Below are positions 1 through 5,058 of a stretch of DNA of 5,058 bases, piece by piece (position 1 is the stretch's first letter; every line of letters starts with the position of its first letter). This stretch comes from an uncultured Eubacteriales bacterium (GTDB taxonomy: Bacteria; Bacillota; Clostridia; Lachnospirales; Anaerotignaceae), in assembly GCA_902406135.1 (NCBI GenBank), contig CABPCX010000158.1:1-5058 (forward strand), in the 5' to 3' direction. Under the pieces are notes generated by a model. That model saw nothing but the letters and a program-made list of their open reading frames with translations. It searched no databases and had not been told where the DNA came from. The translations under genes were made by a program, and so were the position numbers.

Positions 1-650
1 CATATTTTTGCATCTTTTAAAAGCATTATTTTATCCGCAAACGCCGCCGCAGTATTTATATCGTGTACCGTCATAACAACGCTTATTCCCCTTGTATGGG
101 CCAGGGATACTATAAGCTTCATGGTCTCAAACTGATTTTTTATATCCAGGGCTGACGTTGGCTCATCCAAAATAAGCACCTCCGGATTCTGCGCAAGGGC
201 TCTGGCTATAAATATCCTCTGTCTTTCTCCGCCGCTCATCTGGCCTATTTTCTTGTAAACCAGATTTTCGATATTCATTTTTTCTACAATATCAAAGACA
301 AACTCTTTGTCTTCGCTATTAAGCCTGCGGCCTGTTCCTGCTGTTCTTCCAAGCATAATAATGTCTATGGCCTCTGTACCAAATACATCCTGGCTGTTCT
401 GCGGCACATAGGCTATTTTTCCTGCTCTTTCGGCAATGCTCATTCTGCTGATATCATTTCCATTTATATATACCTTTCCCGATGCCGGTTTGAGTATGCC
501 GCACAGGCATTTTAACAGTGTTGTCTTTCCTGTTCCGTTGGGTCCAAGGATGAATACCGCTTCACTATTTTCCGCTTCAAAACTTATGTCTTTCAGTATC
601 ATAGGAAGCTTTTTATATCCAAAGCATATATTTTCAGCCTTAATGCTCAA
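1..650 (-). CDS. btuD: ABC transporter ATP-binding protein, corrinoid (B12) import type; C-terminus cut by window edge
   Basis: This is the cytoplasmic ATPase that should power the BtuC-like permease encoded just upstream. The visible 216 residues hold Walker A GPNGTGKT at 36-43, the Q-loop glutamine at 84, the signature MSGGERQR at 138-145 (M replaces the usual L), Walker B VLILDEP at 158-164, the D-loop SALD at 166-169 and the switch histidine H196. The order and spacing fit the FecE/BtuD/FhuC family, which usually has about 250-260 residues, so roughly 40 C-terminal residues lie outside the window. The start is TTG at 650: its TTGA overlaps the btuC stop by four bases, and GGAGAGGAG at 660-668 sits 9 bases upstream. 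The ATG at 658-656 runs into a stop after a few codons, and the next in-frame ATG would remove the first 16 residues. Catalytic motifs are intact. The substrate is inferred from the riboswitch and cannot be read from the ATPase itself. Confidence 0.9.
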   Translation of the reverse strand, partial: MSIKAENICFGYKKLPMILKDISFEAENSEAVFILGPNGTGKTTLLKCLCGILKPASGKVYINGNDISRMSIAERAGKIAYVPQNSQDVFGTEAIDIIMLGRTAGTGRRLNSEDKEFVFDIVEKMNIENLVYKKIGQMSGGERQRIFIARALAQNPEVLILDEPTSALDIKNQFETMKLIVSLAHTRGISVVMTVHDINTAAAFADKIMLLKDAKI

Positions 651-1723
651 GACGCATTTCTCCTCTCCTTTAATATGAGATGAACAAATATGGGAACCCC
701 GATAAACGATACGACTATTCCAACGGGAATACTCACCGGCTGCAATATGGTCCTTCCTACGGCATCAGCCGTCATAAGCAGCAGGGCGCCGCTGACTGCC
801 GAAAATGGCAGTAAGTATTTATGGTCACTGCCGATAATCATTCTGGCAATATGCGGAGCCGCAAGTCCTACGAATCCTATTACTCCGGTGAAGCTTATTA
901 TGGCCGCCGTCATCATTACGGCCACTACGCAGACCATTCCCCTTATTCTTTTGGGATTTATTCCGAGACCAACCGCCACTTCGTCATCGCCATAGGACAT
1001 TACATTCAGCTCGTGGCTTTTTAAAACTACGGCCGCAATGCCAATAAGCGTTATAATCCCCGAAATCAATACGTCTTTCCACACTATTCCGTTAAATGTT
1101 CCAAAGGTCCACTGGACTATAGACGATAATTTATTTTCCTTAGCAAAAAATTCAATTGCCGATGACAGAGCGCTGAAAAAATAATTTAACGCAATGCCTG
1201 TCAAAACAATGGTTTCTGCCTTCATTCCCGATTTCAAAGAAATAATATATACAAGCATTACGCAGAAGGCCGAAGCAATAAACGCACTTGATATAATACC
1301 TATTTCCTGCCCCCAGAATAAGCCGCTGCCGAATACAATACACATAGATGCTCCAAAGGCTGCCGCAGAAGATATGCCCATGGTAAAGGGGCTTACAAGC
1401 TGATTTCTTGTAACCGCCTGCATGGATGTTCCGGCTACGGACAGACCTGCGCCTGCAATAACAGCCATAGCAACCCTCGGCATACGCATAAGTATAATTA
1501 TTTTATAGGCCGCATTCTGCTCTCTGCTGCCGCAGTCAAGTTTTCCGAATATACCCGCAATAACCGCCTTGAAAACCTGTATGGTATCGGTATCGGAATA
1601 TCCTACCGTAACAAAGTAAAACCCGGCCGCAAGTAAGACCAATATGCTTAACGCAAGCATTTTCTTTTTTCTGTTTTCCCTTACAGTGTACTTTTTTCTT
1701 ATATCCATATATTCTGTCTGCAT
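647..1723 (-). CDS. btuC: FecCD-family ABC transporter permease, corrinoid (B12) import type
   Basis: This integral membrane permease of the BtuC/FecCD/FhuB family should form the channel of the importer as a homodimer with the ATPase. The 358 residues contain a basic N-terminus, a first membrane helix at about 22-41 and many further hydrophobic segments. Family motifs are present: RMPR at 80-83, GTSMQAVTRNQLVSP at 98-112, EVAVGLG at 248-254 in the cytoplasmic stretch, GFVGLAAPHIAR at 283-294 and IPVGI at 332-336. The family usually reads RNPLA and P.EIPVGI; here it reads RNQLV and PVSIPVGI, a small departure. I chose ATG 1723 because GAGG at 1731-1734 is 7 bases upstream. A TTG at 1729 in the same frame would add two residues, but it leaves only one base to that site. 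The gene begins two bases after the btuF stop and ends overlapping btuD by four bases. The B12 substrate is inferred from the upstream riboswitch; the fold would equally suit siderophore or haem import. Confidence 0.9.
   Translation of the reverse strand: MQTEYMDIRKKYTVRENRKKKMLALSILVLLAAGFYFVTVGYSDTDTIQVFKAVIAGIFGKLDCGSREQNAAYKIIILMRMPRVAMAVIAGAGLSVAGTSMQAVTRNQLVSPFTMGISSAAAFGASMCIVFGSGLFWGQEIGIISSAFIASAFCVMLVYIISLKSGMKAETIVLTGIALNYFFSALSSAIEFFAKENKLSSIVQWTFGTFNGIVWKDVLISGIITLIGIAAVVLKSHELNVMSYGDDEVAVGLGINPKRIRGMVCVVAVMMTAAIISFTGVIGFVGLAAPHIARMIIGSDHKYLLPFSAVSGALLLMTADAVGRTILQPVSIPVGIVVSFIGVPIFVHLILKERRNAS
660..668 (-). promoter_or_regulatory. Ribosome binding site for btuD
   Basis: GGAGAGGAG lies inside the last codons of btuC, and its nearest AGGAG ends 9 bases before the TTG at 650. 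It decides the non-ATG start of btuD and indicates translation coupled to btuC. Confidence 0.65.
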
Positions 1724-1725
1724 AT

Positions 1726-2826
1726 TCAATCCTCAAATGAAAATTCCGGATAAGTATGGCCTTCGATATAATCAAGTTTCTGAAATTCCTCAAGCCAGTC
1801 TCTGAAAACAGTCTCAGGACGCAGTTCGGAAAGCTGTTCCGGATATAAAAATTTAGCAATATACATTGTTCCTACAAGTTTTGAAGCGCCTCCATGGACA
1901 TAGTGGGACAGCAGCAGTATATTGTCATTTTTAACTGCGTCTATTTCGTCCCATCCCGGGCGGAACATAATTTCTTCTTTAATTGCCTTATGTTCTTCCT
2001 GTGTAGGCGGATAGTATGATGAATATACATCCGGAGCAGATACCTTGATAATATATTCTGGATTTGCCTCCACTACCGCCTCGGACTCTACTTGTACCGC
2101 ACTGGCATTTTTAAATATGTTGTCCGCACCGGAATACTCTACCATATAGTAAAAGAAGTCACCGGGAACAGTCGTATTTCCTTCTTTCCTGTACTCAAAG
2201 TACACTCTTTTTTTAGGTACGTCTTTTAACTGGCTTTGTATATAGTCCAATTTTTCCATAAAATATTTTTTAAGTTCTTCCGATTTTTCTTCTTTGGCAA
2301 ACACCTTGCCAAGGATATCACAGCTCTTTTCAAATTCGTTGGTATAATAGGCATTACATACAATAACTTTAATTCCAAAGGGCTCCAGCTGTTTTTCCGC
2401 TTCTTCCCAGGTGCCGTTTCCGGTAAGAATAAGTACTTCCGGCTGAAGTTCAATTATTTTTTCATAATTTAAGTCCTTCTGGCTCTTGCCTATGACCATA
2501 TCTTCAGTAAATCTGTTTTTCCATGATTCTTTATCCTGATATATGTTGTAGTCCACTCCTACAACACAGTCTAAAGCTCCTACTGCATTTATTATCTCTG
2601 TGTTATACGCATTGGCAACTACTGCCTTTGTAACAGGATAGGGAATCTCCACATCTCTGCCTATACTGTCAGTAACCACTATATGCTCTTTTTCTTCCGT
2701 ATCATTTACCGATATGTTTTTGTCTTTTGTGTTCTCTGTGCTTCCCGCTGACGAGCAGGCACACAGACTTAATGACAGCATAGCTGCTGTCAGCCTTACA
2801 ATAATCTTAGTGAATGTTTTTTTCAT
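1726..2826 (-). CDS. btuF: Lipoprotein substrate-binding protein of the FecB/BtuF type
   Basis: This is the extracellular, membrane-anchored receptor that should capture the corrinoid and hand it to the permease. The 366-residue product opens with a lipoprotein signal: KK, a hydrophobic stretch at about 8-21, then lipobox LCAC with the lipidated cysteine at 24. A Ser/Thr/Asp/Glu-rich linker follows to about 48. The mature part matches the periplasmic-binding-protein 2 family: a VTDSIGRDVEIP start at 51-61, KIIELQPEVLIL at 123-134 in lobe one, a long connecting helix at about 165-203, YSGADNIF at 231-238, VVEANPEYII at 251-260, and a C-terminal helix with HGGASKLVGTMYIAKFLYP at 311-329. ATG 2826 is preferred over ATG 2850 because GGGAGGAG sits 7 bases upstream (counted from GGGAGG), and because the longer form would put WNTGGE before the signal peptide. 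It is the first gene after the cobalamin riboswitch, which is the main reason to call it BtuF. Family assignment is firm and ligand is inferred. Confidence 0.87.
   Translation of the reverse strand: MKKTFTKIIVRLTAAMLSLSLCACSSAGSTENTKDKNISVNDTEEKEHIVVTDSIGRDVEIPYPVTKAVVANAYNTEIINAVGALDCVVGVDYNIYQDKESWKNRFTEDMVIGKSQKDLNYEKIIELQPEVLILTGNGTWEEAEKQLEPFGIKVIVCNAYYTNEFEKSCDILGKVFAKEEKSEELKKYFMEKLDYIQSQLKDVPKKRVYFEYRKEGNTTVPGDFFYYMVEYSGADNIFKNASAVQVESEAVVEANPEYIIKVSAPDVYSSYYPPTQEEHKAIKEEIMFRPGWDEIDAVKNDNILLLSHYVHGGASKLVGTMYIAKFLYPEQLSELRPETVFRDWLEEFQKLDYIEGHTYPEFSFED
1731..1734 (-). promoter_or_regulatory. Ribosome binding site for btuC
   Basis: GAGG lies within the last codons of btuF, 7 bases before ATG 1723. 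It favours that ATG over the in-frame TTG at 1729, which would be only one base away. Confidence 0.55.
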
Positions 2827-2831
2827 TTTTT

Positions 2832-2839
2832 CTCCTCCC
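2832..2839 (-). promoter_or_regulatory. Ribosome binding site for btuF, probable riboswitch target
   Basis: GGGAGGAG; the GGGAGG part ends 7 bases before ATG 2826 and fixes that start. Its first three G residues (2837-2839) belong to the stem that can form with 2890-2899, so access may depend on riboswitch state. Confidence 0.75.
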
Positions 2840-2899
2840 GTATTCCACATTTTTATTGACTAAAATAAGCAGGCATCAGTCCTTTCTTCGGAAAACGGG
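2837..2899 (-). promoter_or_regulatory. Possible SD-sequestering stem in the riboswitch expression platform
   Basis: In the RNA sense, CCCGTTTTCC (2899-2890) can pair with GGAATACGGG (2846-2837): nine of ten positions pair, with a single U-U mismatch. The 3' arm runs into the btuF ribosome binding site. The 43-base loop can add an inner GACT/AGTC pairing. A competing weak hairpin uses GGGTA and TGCCC just upstream, sharing the CCC of the 5' arm. No hairpin followed by a U-run is visible here, so translational control is the better guess. Pairing is read by eye and not energy-scored. Confidence 0.45.
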
Positions 2900-2948
2900 C
2901 ACAAAAATAATACCCATCTCCATTCCCCGAGATTTGCATTTGAATTAT

Positions 2949-3117
2949 GATTAAGGCAGGTCTCCTGACTTCTCATCATCCTCAGCTTTTAACCTTCCCG
3001 GCCAGTGGCCAGTGGCGGATTTCTCCCAAAAAGCTTCGTCCAAGTTACAGTAGTGGGTGCTGCTGCGGATTTTCACCGCATTCCCTATTCTCTTTCTGTT
3101 ATGAAAGCACCTTAATC
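2949..3117 (-). ncRNA. Cobalamin (adenosylcobalamin-type) riboswitch aptamer
   Basis: Read on the minus strand, this carries the conserved cobalamin riboswitch elements in order. They are AATAGGGAA (3089-3081), a P4-type hairpin TGCGGTGAAAATCCGCA (3080-3064 region), CCCACTACTGTAA following it, GCCACTG (3016-3010), GGGAAGG (2999-2993) and the B12-box end AGTCAGGAGACCTGCC (2970-2955). The outer P1 helix is perfect over eight pairs, GATTAAGG (3117-3110) with CCTTAATC (2956-2949). It lies between a promoter and btuF, so it should bind a cobalamin and lower expression of the importer when B12 is plentiful. The P6-like hairpin is very short because GGCCAGT is repeated head to tail at 3000-3013. Class assignment (adenosyl versus aquo/methyl form) is less sure than family membership, although the P3-P6 core with long peripheral arms resembles the classic adenosylcobalamin type. 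Confidence 0.95.
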
Positions 3118-3122
3118 CCTTC

Positions 3123-3142
3123 GGCATAAATGACATTATGCC
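3123..3142 (-). repeat. Perfect inverted repeat in the 5' leader before the riboswitch
   Basis: GGCATAA and TTATGCC form a seven-pair stem with a six-base loop. It starts about 18 bases after the predicted transcription start. It may be a 5'-end protective hairpin in the RNA or half of an operator in the DNA. There is no U-run after it, so it is not a terminator. Confidence 0.6.
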
Positions 3143-3166
3143 AAAATATTATTTCTGCATATTTAT

Positions 3167-3195
3167 ATGATATTATTTCATACTGGCTTAGTCAA
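3167..3195 (-). promoter_or_regulatory. Sigma-A-type promoter of the btu operon
   Basis: The -35 box TTGACT (3195-3190) and -10 box TATCAT (3172-3167) are separated by exactly 17 bases. Transcription should start near 3160, giving a leader of about 335 bases that includes the whole riboswitch. It lies just downstream of the terminator of the mod-mog operon, so the two operons are separate units. Confidence 0.75.
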
Positions 3196-3204
3196 CACAA
3201 TGGC

Positions 3205-3247
3205 ATAAAAATAAGGACTCCTGCAAAAATACTTTGCAGAAATCCTT
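3205..3247 (-). terminator. Rho-independent terminator of the mod-mog operon
   Basis: In the RNA sense, AAGGATTTCTGCAAA and TTTGCAGGAGTCCTT form a continuous 15-pair stem with two G-U wobbles and a five-base loop (GTATT), followed by ATTTTTAT. The stem spans 3213-3247, 17 bases after the mog stop codon. The U-run on the minus strand and the position after mog fix its orientation. Confidence 0.9.
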
Positions 3248-3264
3248 GATTTTATCCGGACGCA

Positions 3265-3753
3265 TTATTCTGTTGCACAGTCTCCCGGTTCGTCTCTAAG
3301 CATTTTAAGCCCATGTTTTATGGGAGAACTTACCGCCTCAAAATTTTCCAGGGCTGCCTTTGGGCTTCCCGGAAGATTTATTATAAGGGACCTCTTTCTT
3401 ATGCCTGCCGCCGCCCTTGATAAAATAGAGCGTTCGGTATATTTCATAGTAAGCATCCTCATTGCTTCGGGTATGCCGGGCACTATTTTTTCGCATACAG
3501 CCACCGTTGCCTCAGGCGTAACGTCCCTGGGTGCAAAGCCCGTACCGCCTGTAGTAACTATGAGCGCTATATCCTTTGCAGATGCTTTAATAAGCTCCTC
3601 GGATATTTTCTCCTTTTCATCGGGAACTATCTCGCATAATACGACTTCATACCCGTCTTTTTCAAGCATTTCTTTTACAGCGGGGCCGCTTTTATCTTCA
3701 CGTTCGCCTCTAAAACTTCTGTCACTTACGGTAATTACCGCCGCAGTATACAT
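3265..3753 (-). CDS. mog: Molybdopterin adenylyltransferase, MogA/MoaB family
   Basis: This cytoplasmic enzyme adenylates molybdopterin, the step that prepares the pterin for metal insertion in molybdenum cofactor synthesis. The 162-residue product is a full-length single MoCF domain. Visible motifs are VITVSDRSFRGEREDKSGP at 6-24, the phosphate-binding TTGGTGFAPRDVTPEAT at 67-83, with the usual acidic residue D77 and E81, and the LPGSPKAALENF stretch at 127-138. The start is ATG 3753 with AAGGAGG 7 bases upstream, 14 bases after the stop of the modC distal ORF. It ends the operon, with the terminator 17 bases after its stop. Pairing with molybdate transport genes supports a role in cofactor synthesis. 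The sequence alone does not separate MogA activity from MoaB-type paralogues, which in some organisms do the same reaction. Confidence 0.92.
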   Translation of the reverse strand: MYTAAVITVSDRSFRGEREDKSGPAVKEMLEKDGYEVVLCEIVPDEKEKISEELIKASAKDIALIVTTGGTGFAPRDVTPEATVAVCEKIVPGIPEAMRMLTMKYTERSILSRAAAGIRKRSLIINLPGSPKAALENFEAVSSPIKHGLKMLRDEPGDCATE

Positions 3754-3767
3754 TTAAACTCCTCCTT

Positions 3768-4181
3768 TTATTTAAGCAAAAGGATATTTTCAGGTCTGAT
3801 ATTTATACTAAGACATTTTCCGTTATAAAGCTCCGGAAATGTGTCTCCTTTAACCTCGACTCTTAAAATACCGTTTCCGCCGTTAACAGGTCTTAAAATT
3901 ATTATAGTCGAAAAAATATCATATATGACTCTTTCTACAACACAGTCTATTTTATTTTCGTTTCCGTTAAAATCAATAAGCTGTTCTCTTATGCCTATAT
4001 ATTTATAATTTTCCGCACTGCCTGATATTTTTAAGACGGTATTTAACTGAGGTACAAATATATTTCCTTCCTTATCCACATTTTTAAACTCAAATATATT
4101 TCTTATCCCCAATATTCTTGCCGCACCGACACTTGAAGGCTTTTTTATAAACGTTTCCCTATGCCGTTGTCGATTATACAT
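3768..4181 (-). CDS. modC: Displaced C-terminal TOBE domain of ModC (separate frame)
   Basis: This 137-residue ORF is the C-terminal part of a ModC ATPase that has lost its reading frame with the nucleotide-binding domain. From residue 9 the text fits ModC: ETFIKKPSSVGAARILGIRNIF corresponds to the helix and AARLTGCKNI-like motif after the ATPase domain. YIGIREQL at 61-68 and the TOBE core at about 76-137 (IDCVVERVIYDIFSTIIILRP, then INIRPENILLLK) follow. TOBE domains of ModC bind molybdate or tungstate and modulate transport. The first eight residues come from the overlap with the upstream ORF and look non-native. ATG 4181 lies inside the upstream ORF with only a weak GGA 5 bases ahead, so a separate protein would need coupled reinitiation. 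The ORF is otherwise open and well conserved, and is followed at 14 bases by mog. It may be half of a frameshifted gene or a true separate subunit. Confidence 0.75.
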   Translation of the reverse strand: MYNRQRHRETFIKKPSSVGAARILGIRNIFEFKNVDKEGNIFVPQLNTVLKISGSAENYKYIGIREQLIDFNGNENKIDCVVERVIYDIFSTIIILRPVNGGNGILRVEVKGDTFPELYNGKCLSINIRPENILLLK

Positions 4182-4771
4182 ATATTTCCGCAGTTTCTAT
4201 AGGCTTCCCCCCTGTCGTGGGTGACCATAAGATACAGACTTCCGAATTTTTTTATTATATCCGATGTGGTCATTTCAAGCTGCCATCTGAGATGAGTGTC
4301 TATGGCTGAAAAGGGCTCATCTAAAAGGAGAATATCCGGCTGGGAAGCTATTATCCTGGCCAGGGCCGTCCTCTGCTGCTGTCCTCCCGATATTTCGTAG
4401 GGATATTTATTTTCTACATCTTCCAGATAAAAATCCTTTATTATTGCCCCTGCATCATAATCTTTTCTTTTTATCCCCACTTCTATGTTCTTTCTCACAG
4501 TCATATTGGGGAAAAGAGCATAATTCTGAAACAGGTAGCCTACATTTCTTTTTTGGGGAGACAGGTTTATTCTTCTATCCGAATCAAATAAAGTTCTTCC
4601 GTTTAAAATGATGGTGCCGCTGTCGGGCTTTTCGATGCCTGCAATGCATTTAAGCGTCATACTTTTGCCGCTGCCGCTGGCTCCCAAAAGCGCCATGGGG
4701 ATATCAGTCTCAAAATCAGCATCAAGAACAAAAGAGCTGAGCTTTTTTCTTATTTTGACCTTTAATTCCAA
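4145..4771 (-). CDS. modC: Molybdate ABC transporter ATPase, nucleotide-binding domain only (ModC, early stop)
   Basis: This is the cytoplasmic ATPase that drives molybdate import through ModB. The 208-residue ORF has a complete catalytic core: Walker A GASGSGKS at 30-37, the SPQKRNVGYLFQNYALFPNMTV stretch at 71-92 with Q-loop Q82, signature ISGGQQQR at 127-134, Walker B ILLLDEP at 147-153, SAID at 155-158 and H185 in VTHDRGEAY. The SPQ.R.VG..FQ..ALFP..TV pattern is typical of ModC. ModC proteins usually have about 350 residues; this one ends at IIDNGIGKRL, where a strand and helix leading to the TOBE domain should follow. That continuation is found in the -1 frame (see the 3768-4181 entry), with about six residues of the expected linker missing. 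TTG 4771 is the start: GAGGGGG is 7 bases upstream, and the gene overlaps the modB stop by ten bases. Confidence 0.88.
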   Translation of the reverse strand: MELKVKIRKKLSSFVLDADFETDIPMALLGASGSGKSMTLKCIAGIEKPDSGTIILNGRTLFDSDRRINLSPQKRNVGYLFQNYALFPNMTVRKNIEVGIKRKDYDAGAIIKDFYLEDVENKYPYEISGGQQQRTALARIIASQPDILLLDEPFSAIDTHLRWQLEMTTSDIIKKFGSLYLMVTHDRGEAYRNCGNICIIDNGIGKRL

Positions 4772-5058
4772 TTCCGCACCCCCTCATTCTTGGCACGTCT
4801 TTCAAACAGATTCAGAGCCAGAAGAACAACAAACGATATGGCAAGGTTAATGAATACCCACTTATATGCCAAAGCGTCATTTCCTTCCCTCCACAGCTGA
4901 TATACCGTTGTGGATATGGTGGCGGTCCTGCCGGGAGTATAGCCCGAAACCATACTTGTGGCTCCGTATTCTCCAAGCCCTCTTGCAAAGGACAGCACTA
5001 TTCCTGCCAGGAGTCCGTCCTTACATCCGAGCAAAAGTATCCTGAAAAATATAAATCC
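4762..5058 (-). CDS. modB: Molybdate ABC transporter permease, C-terminal part; N-terminus beyond window edge
   Basis: These are the last 98 residues of the membrane permease of the ModABC molybdate importer. The frame is open to the window edge, so the TTG at 5034 is an internal codon and not a start. FFRILLL at the left is the end of the EAA-type cytoplasmic loop that contacts the ATPase. It is followed by GLLAGIVLSFARGLGEYGAT, the hallmark ModB/CysTW-type segment, then SGYTPGRTATISTTVYQL, an extracellular turn with WREGNDALAYKW, and a last membrane helix FINLAISFVVLLALNLF ending in ERR. ModB proteins have about 220-230 residues, so over half is missing. The stop overlaps the modC start by ten bases. 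A modA binding protein gene would be expected further upstream, outside the window. A sulfate or tungstate permease is a weaker alternative, since the ATPase and mog point to molybdenum. Confidence 0.87.
   Translation of the reverse strand, partial: GFIFFRILLLGCKDGLLAGIVLSFARGLGEYGATSMVSGYTPGRTATISTTVYQLWREGNDALAYKWVFINLAISFVVLLALNLFERRAKNEGVRNWN
4779..4785 (-). promoter_or_regulatory. Ribosome binding site for modC
   Basis: GAGGGGG lies within the end of modB, 7 bases before TTG 4771. It supports the TTG start and coupling of modC to modB translation. Confidence 0.55.

Noticed and set aside
690..995. Plus-strand ORFs opposite btuC (690-995, 821-1024, 1194-1403)
   Set aside because: They are antisense shadows of conserved membrane-protein codons without plausible ribosome binding sites.
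2827..2850. Upstream ATG at 2850 as the btuF start
   Set aside because: It would place a WNTGGEK extension before a standard lipoprotein signal, and it would bury the strong GGGAGGAG site inside the coding region.
2918..2940. ATCTC/GAGAT hairpin as a terminator in the btu leader
   Set aside because: The stem is only five pairs and the U-rich run after it is separated by GGGTATTA, so it does not make a convincing intrinsic terminator.
2947..3136. Two ORFs of about 60 codons on opposite strands
   Set aside because: Both lie in the riboswitch aptamer, whose conserved bases explain the sequence; neither resembles a protein.
3320..3757. 145-codon plus-strand ORF opposite mog
   Set aside because: It is the antisense of a well-conserved gene, has no family resemblance that I can see, and its low-complexity Ser/Ala-rich text is typical of a shadow frame.
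4141..4146. Run of six A residues (minus strand) as a slippage site rejoining the modC frames
   Set aside because: It lies mostly after the ATPase-frame stop codon, so slippage there would come too late to restore the frame.
4153..4159. GGGAAAC heptamer as a programmed -1 frameshift site in modC
   Set aside because: The heptamer resembles known slippery sites, but the ATPase frame reads it as GGG AAA C.., not the required X XXY YYZ phase. The missing linker residues also fit a deletion better.
1..5058. tRNA, rRNA, CRISPR arrays, insertion sequences, attachment sites
   Set aside because: I scanned both strands and saw no cloverleaf, repeat-spacer pattern, transposase text or flanking direct repeats; the window is filled by two ordinary operons.

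Overview
The window looks like chromosomal DNA from a low-to-moderate-GC Firmicute, most likely a clostridial (Lachnospiraceae-like) anaerobe. The grounds are strong AGGAGG-type ribosome binding sites, frequent TTG starts, overlapping genes, AT-rich intergenic DNA, a lipoprotein binding protein and a cobalamin riboswitch in front of a transporter. The assignment to a group is inferred from style, not from a marker gene. Every gene I accept lies on the minus strand, so the window reads from right to left.

Right half (about 5058 to 3205) is the downstream part of a molybdate uptake and molybdenum cofactor operon. It holds the C-terminal end of the permease modB (cut by the window edge), the ATPase modC, and a mogA/moaB-type molybdopterin adenylyltransferase gene, and it closes with a clear intrinsic terminator at 3205-3247. 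The modC gene is not intact as one frame. Its nucleotide-binding domain stops at 4145, and its TOBE (molybdate-binding, regulatory) domain continues in the -1 frame as a separate ORF that overlaps it by 37 bases.

Middle (3195 to 2827) is regulatory. A sigma-A-like promoter (TTGACT, 17-base spacer, TATCAT) is followed by a small leader hairpin, then a well-conserved cobalamin riboswitch aptamer (2949-3117), then about 120 bases of expression platform. A long-range stem there can cover the ribosome binding site of the next gene. I see no intrinsic terminator in the platform, so control at translation initiation is the simpler reading.

Left half (2826 to 1) is the operon under this riboswitch: a lipoprotein substrate-binding protein (btuF-like), a FecCD-family permease (btuC-like) and an ATPase (btuD-like, C-terminus cut by the window edge). 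The genes abut or overlap within a few bases, as expected for one translationally coupled transcript. The riboswitch makes corrinoid/vitamin B12 import the best assignment for a family that otherwise also moves siderophores, haem and, in some cases, molybdate.

Together the two operons import inputs for two cofactors, molybdenum and B12, as separately transcribed neighbours. I do not see a novel multi-gene system. The points most worth a second look are the split modC and the probable SD-sequestering switch in the btu leader.
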